A stretch of 64,000 bases of DNA, from the NCBI GenBank assembly GCA_963842305.1, contig CAWJFW010000005.1:310001-374000 (forward strand). Reading direction: 5' to 3'. A program made the translations under genes and the position numbers. Within the stretch, counting starts at the first letter, position 1. The number at the start of each line of letters is the position of its first letter. Below, piece by piece: positions 20,703 to 32,177 of the stretch. The notes below the pieces were generated by a model that was not told the DNA's origin, did no database searches, and saw only the letters and a list, made by a program, of their open reading frames with translations. Origin of the DNA: JAIBJN01 sp963842305. Its GTDB lineage: Bacteria > Actinomycetota > Thermoleophilia > Gaiellales > Gaiellaceae.

Positions 20703-21494
20703 ATGGCTACGGTTGACACGCCGCTGCTCGAGTGCCGGAACGTCTCGAAGGCGTTCGGAGCCGTCCAGGCGCTCTATCGGGTCGACTTCGAGGTTCGCCG
20801 CGGCGAGGTCATGGCGCTCGTTGGCGACAACGGCGCCGGCAAGTCGACGCTCATCAAGAGCATCGCGGGGATCTATCCGTTCGACGAGGGGAAGGTCTTC
20901 TTCGAAGGCAGCTACGTCGACATCCACGGCCCCCGCGACGCCGCGAAGTACGGCATCGAGATCGTCTACCAGGACCTCGCACTCGCGGACAACCTCGACG
21001 TCGTCGCCAACATGTTCCTGGGCCGCGAGCGGACCCGCACCGGAATCGTGCTCGACGAGTCGAGCATGGAAAGCGCCTCACGCCAGACGCTGAACAGCCT
21101 GTCGGTTACAACGCTCCGGTCTGTCCGTCAGCGCGTGGCCGGGCTCTCCGGAGGCCAGCGCCAGGCAGTAGCGGTGGCGAAGTCGGTCATGTGGGAATCG
21201 AAGCTCGTCATCCTCGACGAGCCGACCGCCGCTCTGGGGGTCGCTCAGACCCGCCAGGTGCTCGACCTTATGCGCCGCCTGGCCGAGCGCGGCCTCGGCG
21301 TCGTACTCGTCTCTCACAATCTCCACGACGTCTTCGAGTGCGCCGATCGCATCACCGTGCTCCGACTCGGGCAGCGGGTCGCCCTGCTCGACCGCGCGAA
21401 GACGACCCAGCAGGAGGTCGTCCAGGCGATCACCGCCGGCACGCTCGACAACGTTCCCGGGATGGAGCCGGCCGGGGCGGGGACGGACGCGTGA
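20703..21494 (+). CDS. Sugar ABC transporter ATP-binding protein, single-domain
   Basis: 263 aa. Walker A is GDNGAGKS (41-48), the signature LSGGQRQAV is near 150, and Walker B is LVILDEPTAALG, followed by the H-loop SHNLHDV. Classical XylG and RbsA contain two fused ATPase domains of about 500 aa. This protein has one and must act as a homodimer, as FrcA-type ATPases do. Its TGA overlaps the GTG start of the permease gene. Confidence 0.95.
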   Translation: MATVDTPLLECRNVSKAFGAVQALYRVDFEVRRGEVMALVGDNGAGKSTLIKSIAGIYPFDEGKVFFEGSYVDIHGPRDAAKYGIEIVYQDLALADNLDVVANMFLGRERTRTGIVLDESSMESASRQTLNSLSVTTLRSVRQRVAGLSGGQRQAVAVAKSVMWESKLVILDEPTAALGVAQTRQVLDLMRRLAERGLGVVLVSHNLHDVFECADRITVLRLGQRVALLDRAKTTQQEVVQAITAGTLDNVPGMEPAGAGTDA

Positions 21495-22780
21495 GCGAGT
21501 CGGACGTCAGTTTCGATCCCACCGCCTCGGCGGTCGCAGACTCGCTTCCGCCGGCCCCGCCGCCGGGCGAAGAGGGGGCCGCCCAGGAGACCTTGGCCAG
21601 CTTCGCCCAGCGGTGGTGGCAGGGAGTCAAGGCGGGTGAGCTGGGATCGCTTCCGATCATCGTCGGGCTCGCGGCCATCGTCATCGTCTTCGGCCTGCTC
21701 GACGACACGTTCCTCACCGAGCGCAATTTCACCAACCTCTTGCTGCAGATGGCAGCGATCGCGACGATCGCGATCGGGGTCGTCTTCGTGCTCTTGATCG
21801 GGGAAATCGACCTGTCGGTTGCCTTTGTCAGCGCGGTCGGCGGAGTCGTGATGACGCTGCTTCTGCGCCCCGACGACCCTGGGTGGCCCTGGTGGCTGGC
21901 GATCCTGGCAGCCCTTCTGGTCACGACTGCGATCGGATTCGCCCAGGCGCTGGTGATCACAAAGGCGGGCGTCCCGTCCTTCGTTGTCACCCTGGCGGGC
22001 CTCCTCATCTGGTCCGGCGTCGTCCTGATCTTGACCACCCAAGCCTCGTCCATCGGGACGATCCGGATCCAGGACGACACCGTCGTCCGCATCGCGAACG
22101 ACTTTCTCTCGGAGACGGCCGGCTGGATCGTGGGAGGCGTGGCGGTGCTCGCCTACACGCTCGCGCAGCTCAACACCGCGCGCCAGCGGCGTGCCAGCGG
22201 CCTGTATGGGAAGCCGCTCGTGCTGATCCTGCTCCAGGTCGCCGGCCTGGCGGTCGTTACGTTTGCCGCGGTCTGGTACTGCAACAGGGATCGCGGCGTG
22301 CCCTATGCGATCCTGATCCTGATCGTCTTCCTGATCTTCTGGTCGTTCATTTCCGCGCGCACGCGCTTCGGTCGCCACGTCTACGCGGTGGGTGGGAGCG
22401 CCGAGGCATCACGCCGCGCGGGGATCAACGTGGACCGGGTCCGCATCGCCGTCTTCATGATCAGCGGCTTCATGGCCGGCGTCGGGGGAATCATGCTCGC
22501 TTCGCGACTTCGCTCGGTCGCCACGAACACGGGCGGAGGCAACCTGCTCCTGCTCGTCATCGCGGCGGCCGTGATCGGCGGCACCAGCCTGTTCGGGGGC
22601 GTCGGCCGCGTCGTCTCCGCGCTGCTCGGCGCCCTCGTCATCGGCTCGATCACGAACGGCATGGATCTCCTCGGCCTCGCTTCGGGGACGAAGTTCGTCA
22701 TCACCGGCCTCGTCCTCCTCGGGGCAGTGCTGATCGACGCGTTCGCGAAGCGGCGGCGGACGGCCCGCGGCGTCGTCTAG
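21491..22780 (+). CDS. xylH: Sugar ABC transporter permease (XylH/RbsC family)
   Basis: 429 aa from GTG 21491, which overlaps the ATPase stop (GTGA). Sequence in this frame upstream of it is only the shadow of the ATPase gene. A Pro/Glu-rich cytosolic arm of about 50 residues precedes roughly ten membrane helices. The BPD_transp_2 phrases IGEIDLSVAFVSAVGG and ARTRFGRHVYAVGGSAEASR are clear, and GGTSLFGGVGRV is the late conserved loop. The N-terminal arm and overall length match XylH rather than the shorter RbsC. Confidence 0.94.
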   Translation: MSESDVSFDPTASAVADSLPPAPPPGEEGAAQETLASFAQRWWQGVKAGELGSLPIIVGLAAIVIVFGLLDDTFLTERNFTNLLLQMAAIATIAIGVVFVLLIGEIDLSVAFVSAVGGVVMTLLLRPDDPGWPWWLAILAALLVTTAIGFAQALVITKAGVPSFVVTLAGLLIWSGVVLILTTQASSIGTIRIQDDTVVRIANDFLSETAGWIVGGVAVLAYTLAQLNTARQRRASGLYGKPLVLILLQVAGLAVVTFAAVWYCNRDRGVPYAILILIVFLIFWSFISARTRFGRHVYAVGGSAEASRRAGINVDRVRIAVFMISGFMAGVGGIMLASRLRSVATNTGGGNLLLLVIAAAVIGGTSLFGGVGRVVSALLGALVIGSITNGMDLLGLASGTKFVITGLVLLGAVLIDAFAKRRRTARGVV

Positions 22781-23173
22781 GTGACGCTCGAGCAGGCGCT
22801 CAGGATCGTCGAGGCCGTGGTCCGGGATGCGCCCGGGCCGGTGTCGGTCTTCGTCGCGGACGCCCACGGCGAGGTCGTCGCCGCGGCGACGATGGACGGG
22901 GCGGCGCCGGACACCCGGCTCAACGCCCAGCGCAAGGCGTACACCGCGGCCAGAAGCGATGCCAGCTCCTCCGGGGAGCTCGCGGAGAAGGTTCGGAGCG
23001 ATCCGGCGGAGCTGGCGAGCTTCGATCCCTTCTTCACGTTCTTCCGCGGAGGCGTGGCCGCCTTCGAGGACGGCCGCCGGGTCGGCGCCGTCGGCGTCAG
23101 CGGGCTCCCCGGCGAGGACGACGAGGCGCTGGCGAGCGACGCGCTCCTCGCCGCCGGCCTCGCCCTGCGGTGA
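22781..23173 (+). CDS. GlcG/HbpS-like (DUF336) protein
   Basis: 130 aa starting with GTG directly after the permease stop and overlapping the next start by four bases, so it is translationally coupled on both sides. The pattern of an N-terminal helix, VSVFVADAHGEVVAAATMDGA, and a terminal GVSGLPGEDDEALA with alternating Ala-rich helix is that of the HbpS/GlcG (haem-degrading-like) family. Members often accompany sugar or glycolate catabolic operons and have no firmly known role there. Here it sits between transporter and kinase genes. Confidence 0.75.
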   Translation: MTLEQALRIVEAVVRDAPGPVSVFVADAHGEVVAAATMDGAAPDTRLNAQRKAYTAARSDASSSGELAEKVRSDPAELASFDPFFTFFRGGVAAFEDGRRVGAVGVSGLPGEDDEALASDALLAAGLALR

Positions 23174-24603
23174 GCACGCTCGTCGGGCTCGACGTCGGCA
23201 CGACCGGCGTGAAGGCGCTGGCGGTCGGGCCCTCAGGCGAAATCCTGGCGCGGGCCGAGCTGGAGTACTCGCTGGCGATGCCGAGGCCCGGCTGGGCCGA
23301 GCAGGATCCCGAGGATTGGCGCCGTGCGGCCGAGGGCGCCCTCGAAGCCCTGGCCGTCGACGGGATCGCCGGCATCGGACTGACGGGACAGATGCACGGT
23401 CTCGTGGCCCTCGACGAGGCCGAGCGCGTGCTCCGTCCCGCCATCCTCTGGAACGACCAGCGGACGTCGGCCGAGTGCCGGGCGATCGAGGAGCGACTCG
23501 GGCTCTCGCGCCTGCTCGAGCTGACGGGCAATCGCGCGCTGCCCGGCTTCACCGCGCCCAAGCTGCTCTGGCTTCGTGCGAACGAGCCCGAGACCTATGA
23601 ACGGATCGCCCATGTGCTCCTGCCGAAGGACTACGTTCGGCTCGCGCTGACCGGCGAGCGGGCCACCGACGTCGCCGATGCCTCCGGCACGCTCCTCTTC
23701 GATGTCGCAGGCCGCCGCTGGAGCGACGAGGTGCTCGACGCCCTCGAGCTCCCCGCCTCCTGGTTGCCACCGGCACTGGAGTCGCCCTCGCGCTCCGCCG
23801 AGACCCCGGCGGGCATCCCGGTGGCGGCGGGGGCCGGCGACCAGGCTGCCGGCGCGCTCGGCGTGGGAGTCACGGCGCCGGGGCCGGTCTCGATCGTGCT
23901 CGGGACGTCCGGCGTCGCGTTCGCCGCCCTTCCGGAAGTCGCCGGCGGCCAGGACGGGCGTGCGCACATCTTCTGCCACGCCGTGCCGGAGACCTGGCAC
24001 GCGATGGGCGTGATGCTCTCTGCGGCCGGCGCGCTCCGGTGGTTTCGAGACGCGCTGGCGCCGGGCGAGCCCTACGAGCTGCTCCTGGCCGAGGCCGAAC
24101 GCTGGGAGCCGGGCGCCGAAGGGCTCCTCTTCCAGCCCTACCTGGCCGGCGAGCGGACGCCGCACGTCGACCCGCAGGCACGCGGGGCGTTCACGGGCAT
24201 CTCACAGCGGCACGACCGGGGCGCGCTCGTGCGCGGGGTGCTCGAGGGGGTCGCCTACGGACTCCGTGACTCGCTCGAGGTTCTGCGCTCGCTCGGCTGC
24301 CGCATCGAGTCCGGCCGCGTGTCGGGCGGCGGCGCGCGCAGCGGCCTTTGGCTCTCGATCGTCGCGTCCGTGCTCGGGCTGCCGCTGGAGCGGACGGTGG
24401 CCGAGGAGGGCGCGGCTTACGGTGCGGCCCTCCTGGGCGGCGTCACCGGCGGCGTGTTCGCGGATGTCCACGAGGCCGTGGACGCATGCGTGCGCGTTCG
24501 CGACACGATCGAGCCCGATCCAGCCTGGGAGCGCATCTACGCAGATGGGTACGGTCGCTATAGCTCTCTGTACCCGGCACTTCGACCCTTGGAGGCGGAA
24601 TGA
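23170..24603 (+). CDS. xylB: Xylulokinase
   Basis: 477 aa from GTG 23170, overlapping the previous stop (GTGA). FGGY-family carbohydrate kinase: the N-terminal phosphate loop is GLDVGTTGVKAL, the substrate region GLTGQMHGLVALD is typical of xylulokinases, and the second domain carries GAGDQAAGALGVGV and the ATP-site GGGARSGLW. It phosphorylates D-xylulose for entry into the pentose phosphate pathway. No xylose isomerase gene is in the window. The next gene, an oxidoreductase, overlaps its stop. Confidence 0.93.
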   Translation: MSTLVGLDVGTTGVKALAVGPSGEILARAELEYSLAMPRPGWAEQDPEDWRRAAEGALEALAVDGIAGIGLTGQMHGLVALDEAERVLRPAILWNDQRTSAECRAIEERLGLSRLLELTGNRALPGFTAPKLLWLRANEPETYERIAHVLLPKDYVRLALTGERATDVADASGTLLFDVAGRRWSDEVLDALELPASWLPPALESPSRSAETPAGIPVAAGAGDQAAGALGVGVTAPGPVSIVLGTSGVAFAALPEVAGGQDGRAHIFCHAVPETWHAMGVMLSAAGALRWFRDALAPGEPYELLLAEAERWEPGAEGLLFQPYLAGERTPHVDPQARGAFTGISQRHDRGALVRGVLEGVAYGLRDSLEVLRSLGCRIESGRVSGGGARSGLWLSIVASVLGLPLERTVAEEGAAYGAALLGGVTGGVFADVHEAVDACVRVRDTIEPDPAWERIYADGYGRYSSLYPALRPLEAE

Positions 24604-25568
24604 CGAAGTGGGGAATCATCTCGACCGCGAACATCAACCGGCTCGTTCTCGCGGGCGCCGCCGAGTCGGACGACGTCGAGGTCGTGGCGGTGGCGAGCCG
24701 CGATCAGAAGCGCGCCGAGGCCTACGCGCGCGAGCACGGCATCGAGCGAGCCTACGGCAGCTACGAGAGTCTGCTTGCGGATTCCGACGTCGACGCCGTC
24801 TACATCTCGCTGCCGAACTCGCTGCACGTCGAGTGGTCGATCCAGTCGCTCGAGGCCGGCAAGCACGTGCTCTGCGAGAAGCCGCTCGACAAGCGCCCGG
24901 AGGAGGTCGAGCGGGCGTTCGACGCCGCCGAGAAGGCGGATCGGCTGCTCGCGGAGGCGTTCATGTACCGCCACAACCCGCAGACCGCGAAAGTGAAGGA
25001 GCTCGTGGAGGGCGGGGCGATCGGGGCGGTTCGGTTCGTCCGCGCGGCCTTCGGCTTCAGTCTGGACGACTTCGCGAACGTGCGGCTCGTCGCCGACCTG
25101 CACGGGGGAGCCTTGATGGACGTGGGCTGCTACTGCGTCAGCGGATTGCGGCTGGTCGCAGGCGAGCCGCTGTCGGTCTACGGTCGCCAGCTCGTGGGCG
25201 AGAGCGGCGTCGACGTCCTCTTCACCGGCACGATGAGCTTCGCGAACGACGTTGTGGGCCAGTTCGACTGCGGGTTCGTCATGCAGGAGCGGGACGAGCT
25301 GGAGATCGTGGGGGAGGAGGGATCGCTCTTCCTCGATGACCCCTGGCATGCCCGCACGCCCGGGATCGCGATCCGACGTGCGGAAAGCGTCGAGGAGCTC
25401 GTCCTCCAGCCGATGGACTCCTACCGGCTCGAGCTCGAGAACCTGAGCGCCGCGATCCAAGGTGAGGCTGAGCCGTTGCTCGGTCGCGAGGACGCCGTCG
25501 GCCAGTCGCGGGCGATCGACGCCCTGTACCGCTCGGCAGAAGGGGACGCTCCGGCTGCGCTCGACTGA
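24600..25568 (+). CDS. Gfo/Idh/MocA-family oxidoreductase
   Basis: 322 aa, ATGA overlap with xylB. The N-terminal Rossmann fold (TKWGIISTANINRLVLAGA) binds NAD(P). The conserved catalytic Lys is in LCEKPLDKRPEE, and the C-terminal domain has DVGCYCVSGLR. Relatives include NADP-dependent D-xylose dehydrogenases and dimeric dihydrodiol dehydrogenases. In this operon oxidation of a pentose is a reasonable guess, but the substrate is not shown by the sequence. Confidence 0.88.
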   Translation: MTKWGIISTANINRLVLAGAAESDDVEVVAVASRDQKRAEAYAREHGIERAYGSYESLLADSDVDAVYISLPNSLHVEWSIQSLEAGKHVLCEKPLDKRPEEVERAFDAAEKADRLLAEAFMYRHNPQTAKVKELVEGGAIGAVRFVRAAFGFSLDDFANVRLVADLHGGALMDVGCYCVSGLRLVAGEPLSVYGRQLVGESGVDVLFTGTMSFANDVVGQFDCGFVMQERDELEIVGEEGSLFLDDPWHARTPGIAIRRAESVEELVLQPMDSYRLELENLSAAIQGEAEPLLGREDAVGQSRAIDALYRSAEGDAPAALD

Positions 25569-25616
25569 CACGAAGCCTGCACGATTGCGTGCGCCGGGAG
25601 GCGCTATTCACCGTGG

Positions 25617-26291
25617 ATGGAGATCGGACGAGCTCTCCTCGGTGTTCTGCTTCCTGAACGGTGCGTGGCCTGCGGGGCCGGGGACGACCTCCTCTGCGCC
25701 GCCTGTCGAGACGGGCTCCTCGTCCTTCGCGGGACGCTTTGCAGGCGTTGCGGGTCTCCGACCGCGTGGCCGGTCGAGCGCTGCGGCGAGTGCGCCGGGC
25801 GGCGCCTCGCCTTCGCCTCCGCCCGTGCCGCCGTCGCCTATCAGGGAGCCGGCCGCGCGCTCGTTGTCGTCTGGAAGGAGCGGGGTCTGCGGCGCGTCGC
25901 CGGCCTGGCCGCCGATCTCGTCGTCGCGACGATGCCGCGGCCCGAGGTCGCCGCGCTCGCGTTCGTGCCCGGCGACGGCGACCGCATCGGCTGGCGCGGG
26001 GTGAACACCGCGGAGGAGCTGGCTCGAGCGCTCGGCACACGCTGGGAGCTCCCCGTGGCGAGCCTGCTGGTTCGCAGCCGGCGCGCGCGGCCCCAGCGCG
26101 GCCTCTCGCAGGCTGAGCGCCGGGCGAATATCCGGGCCGCATTCGGCGCTGCGGGTGCGTCGCCGGCGGTAGTCGCCCTCGTCGACGACGTCTACACGAC
26201 CGGTGCGACGGCCTCGGCCGCGGCACGCGAGCTCAAGGCAGCCGGCGCCCGCCGGGTCGACGTCGTAACGTTCGCGCGCTCGGTGCTCTAG
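25617..26291 (+). CDS. comF: ComF-family phosphoribosyltransferase-like protein
   Basis: 224 aa. A four-Cys zinc finger lies at the N-terminus (CVACGAGDDLLCAACRDG and CRRCGSP). The C-terminal type I phosphoribosyltransferase loop is VALVDDVYTTGATASAA. The family is tied to DNA uptake in Bacillus and Haemophilus and is widespread in bacteria without known competence; its reaction is undefined. It begins a run of housekeeping genes (hpf, secA, prfB). Confidence 0.9.
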   Translation: MEIGRALLGVLLPERCVACGAGDDLLCAACRDGLLVLRGTLCRRCGSPTAWPVERCGECAGRRLAFASARAAVAYQGAGRALVVVWKERGLRRVAGLAADLVVATMPRPEVAALAFVPGDGDRIGWRGVNTAEELARALGTRWELPVASLLVRSRRARPQRGLSQAERRANIRAAFGAAGASPAVVALVDDVYTTGATASAAARELKAAGARRVDVVTFARSVL

Positions 26292-26326
26292 GAGGATAGG
26301 CTGAGTAGACCGACGAGGAGGCTCCG

Positions 26327-26875
26327 GTGAAACTGCAGGTCAAGGGCAAGAACGTCGAGGTCAGCGACTCGCTCAAGACCTACGCCCAGGAGAAGCTCGG
26401 GAAGCTCGAGAAGCACCTGAACGACGCGGCCCGGCTCGAGCTCGAGCTCGCCGTGGAGAAGAACCCATCGATCGCCGAGAACCAGATCGCCGAAGGAACG
26501 ATCTGGACGAAGGGTCCCGTCCTGCGGGCGCGGGAGAGCTCGCCGGACATGCGCGCCTCGATCGACATGCTCGTCGCGAAGCTCGAGCGGCAGGCGCGGC
26601 GCTATCGCGACAAGCGGCGGAGATCGTCCGGCCGCACGAACGCCGGCGGGCCTGCGCCGGAGACAATCCCCGTGGTCGGCGAGGAGGAGGAGGGCCCGGT
26701 GATCGTGAAGACGAAGCAGTTCGCCGTGAAGCCGATGACCGCGGAGGAGGCCGTTCTGCAGCTCGAGCTGATCGGGCACGACTTCTTCGTCTTCCAGAAC
26801 GCCGAGACCACCGACATCAACGTCCTCTACCGGCGCCGGGACGGCAACTACGGGCTCATCGAGCCGCAGATCTGA
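26327..26875 (+). CDS. hpf: Ribosome hibernation promoting factor, long form
   Basis: 182 aa from GTG 26327, with a GAGGAGG site upstream. The N-terminal RaiA/YfiA domain (1-95) is MKLQVKGKNVEVSDSLKTY. A linker follows, then the C-terminal dimerisation domain of long HPF (VVKTKQFAVKPMTAEEAV, and LYRRRDGNYGLIEPQ at the end). Long HPF joins 70S ribosomes into 100S dimers in stationary phase. The next gene starts at the base after its stop. Confidence 0.95.
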   Translation: MKLQVKGKNVEVSDSLKTYAQEKLGKLEKHLNDAARLELELAVEKNPSIAENQIAEGTIWTKGPVLRARESSPDMRASIDMLVAKLERQARRYRDKRRRSSGRTNAGGPAPETIPVVGEEEEGPVIVKTKQFAVKPMTAEEAVLQLELIGHDFFVFQNAETTDINVLYRRRDGNYGLIEPQI

Positions 26876-27416
26876 GTGCCTCCGAGCGACGACATCAGCG
26901 ACCCTCGCGCGTTCCGCTGGGTCGAGACCGGGGTCTCGGGACTCGCGCGCCAGCGCGAATGGGACGCGACGTCCATCGTCGAGGTGCGCGAGCTCGTGGC
27001 GACGGACGAGGCGGAGATCGACTTCCGCCTCCTCGGGGACGGGTCGCTCGTCGGCGACGTCTCGCCGGGCGTCCTCGCGGACCTGACCAAGGATCTCAGG
27101 ATCGATCCTCCGTACGCGGCGCGCGCCGTTCGCCAGAACGAGACGGAGTGGATGGTCGGCGCCACTCGGATCGAGTCCGAGCTCGTGGAGCTGGGAGAGG
27201 ATCCCCAGGCCGCCTCGCTCGAGGTGGCTGTGCCGCCCGACGGCGAGACGATGTACCTCGTCGACGGCGAGATCCTCGCGGACGCGCCGACGGGCTCCGT
27301 TGCGGCCGCCGTTCGGGCGGCTCGAAGAGCTCGGAGCGGGTCGCTTTCAGGCTTTCGTCGCGCGTGCCGATAGGTTGGAGGACGGTCGCTGGGAGCTGAC
27401 CGTCGATCCCCTCTAG
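26876..27416 (+). CDS. Conserved-looking protein of unknown function, apparent 1-base insertion near 3' end
   Basis: I do not recognise the family. It starts with GTG directly after the hpf stop. The reading frame from 26876 ends at 27373 with an Arg/Ser-rich tail of low quality. If one G is dropped from cgggcgg (27314-27320), reading continues as VRRLEELGAGRFQAF and ends with DRLEDGRWELTVDPL at TAG 27414-27416. That is a far more protein-like C-terminus and gives 179 aa. No membrane helix or signal peptide is visible. Position between hpf and secA suggests a cytoplasmic role. Confidence 0.7.
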
Positions 27417-27439
27417 CACCCGCCAGCTACCCTGAACCG

Positions 27440-30133
<2,694 letters not shown>

Positions 30134-30165
30134 CGCCGGCCAGCCTGCACGCTACGATCACCCCC

Positions 30166-31273
30166 ATGGCCGAGCGCAGCGCGGTCGAGCGAGAGCTCGA
30201 GGAGATCGGGACCCAGCTCGCCTGGGTCCGTGATTACCTTTGACCCCGCGGGGCTGAGGGAGCGCCTGGCTGCGCTCGAGGGGGCCATGGGCGCGCCGGG
30301 CTTCTGGGACGACCAGCAGGAAGCCGCCCGCGTCTCCTCGGAGCACGCACGCCTGTCCCGGCGCCTCGAGCGCTACGAGCAGCTGAGCGGAGAGGCCGAC
30401 GATCTCACCGAGTTGCTCGGCCTCGCCTCCGACGACGGCGAGCTCGGCGAGATCGAGCTCAGCACTCAGGCGCTCCGGGGGCAGCTAGACCGGCTGCAGG
30501 AAGACTCTCTCTTCAACGGCGAGTACGACGCCGGTGGGGCGGTGGTCTCGATTCACGCCGGCACCGGGGGCACCGACGCCCAGGACTGGGCGGAGATTCT
30601 CCTCCGCATGTACCTCCGTTGGGCCGCCGAGCGCGGGTTTGCGACCGACCTGATCGAGGTTTCCCCCGGCGAGGAGGCCGGTCTCAAGTCGGCGACCTTC
30701 ACCGTCGAGGGCGAGAACGCCTACGGCACGTTGAAGGCCGAGCGCGGCGTGCACCGTCTCGTGAGGCTGTCTCCGTTCGACCAGGCACACCGCCGCCACA
30801 CGTCCTTCGCGCAGGTGATCGTGAGCCCGCTCGTCGCCGACGACGTGGACATCGCGATCGACGAGTCTGACCTACGCATCGATACGTACCGCGCGAGCGG
30901 TGCCGGGGGCCAGCACGTGAACAAGACCGACTCGGCCGTGCGCATCACGCACGTGCCGACCGGGATCGTCGTCCAGTGTCAGAACGAGCGCTCGCAGCTC
31001 TCCAACCGTCAGACGGCCATGCGGATCCTCAAGAGCCGCCTCGCCGAGCACGAGCTCGAGCGCCGCGAGGCCGAGCTGGCCCGCGAGCGCGGCCAGGTTC
31101 TCGACACGGGCTTCGGCAGCCAGATCCGCAGCTACGTCCTCCACCCGTACCAGCTCGTGAAGGATCACCGCACCGACGTCGAAGAAGGGAACGCACAAGG
31201 CGTTCTCGATGGAGATCTCGACCGCTTCATCCGCGCCTACCTTCTCGCCAATGCCACCGGAGCCCTCGCCTAA
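30166..31273 (+). CDS. prfB: Peptide chain release factor 2, expressed through a programmed +1 frameshift
   Basis: The first 25 codons (ATG 30166, MAERSAVERELEEIGTQLAW) end at in-frame TGA 30241-30243. The rest begins one base on, giving 368 aa in total. The slip site is CTT TGA C, exactly the site in E. coli prfB, where RF2 shortage delays termination and allows tRNA-Leu to slip. The ribosome-anticodon GGQ loop is in ASGAGGQHVNKTDSAVRI. An upstream AGGGGG-like stimulator at the canonical distance is not obvious. Annotation software often splits such genes. Confidence 0.96.
30235..30245 (+). promoter_or_regulatory. prfB +1 recoding site (CTT TGA C)
   Basis: The sequence reads TAC CTT TGA CCC. 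Slippage of peptidyl-tRNA-Leu from CTT to TTT places GAC in the decoding site and joins the two frames as YL-D. This autoregulates RF2: high RF2 terminates at the TGA, low RF2 lets ribosomes shift. Confidence 0.92.
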
Positions 31274-31364
31274 CTGAGTCCCATGCCCGACCCTTTCGCT
31301 ACACTCGGGTGCTGGCAGAAAGCCGACTGGTGCGCCCTCGGGACGGGCGGCGCCGCCTGAACCG

Positions 31365-32177
31365 GTGCAGGAAGCAGACCTCACAGAACACGTCGAAGAC
31401 CCTGTGCGCCCGGCCGCGGCCGAGCTGAACGGCGACTCCGCGGAGGACGCCGCGCAGGTCGAGCCCCAGCAGGTGGAGGCCCCGCAGCCGGGGACGCCGA
31501 TGATCGTCTTCGAGGGGGTCACGAAGGTCTACGAGCCGAACGTCGTCGCGCTCCGCGAGACGAGCTTCGTGATCGACAAGGGCGAGTTCGTCTTCCTCGT
31601 CGGCCCGTCCGGGTCCGGCAAGTCGACGATCATGCGGCTTCTGCTCAGGGAACTCGATCCGACCGAGGGCCGGATCATCGTCGGCGGCCGCGAGCTCGGA
31701 CGCCTGCGGAGGGGCACGGTTCCGATGCTCCGCCGCAACATCGGCTGCGTCTTCCAGGACTTCAAGCTCCTCACCGACCGCACGGCGTACGAGAACGTCG
31801 CATATGCGCTCAAGGTTCAGGGCCAGCCCAAGGATCAGATCCGCGCGAAGGTGCCCGAGATCCTCGCACTCGTCGGTCTCGGCTCGAAGATGAACAGCTT
31901 CCCGCACGAGCTCTCCGGCGGCGAGCAGCAGCGCGTCTCGATCGCCCGCGCCTTCGTGAACCATCCGCCGCTGCTCATCTGCGACGAGCCGACCGGCAAC
32001 CTCGACCCCGACACGTCGGTCGGGATCATGCAGCTTCTCTACCGCATCAACCGGACCGGGACGACCGTCCTCATGGCGACGCACGACCGCGAGATGGTCG
32101 ACAAGATGCGCAAGCGCGTCATCGCGCTCGAGGAGGGCATCGTCGTCCGCGACGAGCGCCGGGGCGGCTACGGATGA
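31365..32177 (+). CDS. ftsE: Cell division ATP-binding protein FtsE, with N-terminal acidic extension
   Basis: The FtsE core starts at Met 31500 (MIVFEGVTKVYEPNVVALRE). Walker A is GPSGSGKST, the signature ELSGGEQQRVSIA, and Walker B LLICDEPTGNLDP. A 45-residue acidic, Pro/Gln-rich extension from GTG 31365 keeps coding-like G/C third positions, so I include it. The alternative start at 31500 has GGGGA upstream. FtsE with FtsX controls peptidoglycan hydrolases at the septum. Its stop overlaps the ftsX start by four bases. Confidence 0.95.
   Translation: MQEADLTEHVEDPVRPAAAELNGDSAEDAAQVEPQQVEAPQPGTPMIVFEGVTKVYEPNVVALRETSFVIDKGEFVFLVGPSGSGKSTIMRLLLRELDPTEGRIIVGGRELGRLRRGTVPMLRRNIGCVFQDFKLLTDRTAYENVAYALKVQGQPKDQIRAKVPEILALVGLGSKMNSFPHELSGGEQQRVSIARAFVNHPPLLICDEPTGNLDPDTSVGIMQLLYRINRTGTTVLMATHDREMVDKMRKRVIALEEGIVVRDERRGGYG

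Noticed and set aside
30241..30243. In-frame TGA taken as a nonsense mutation in prfB
   Set aside because: It lies in the exact CTT TGA C recoding site of bacterial prfB, so it is regulatory.
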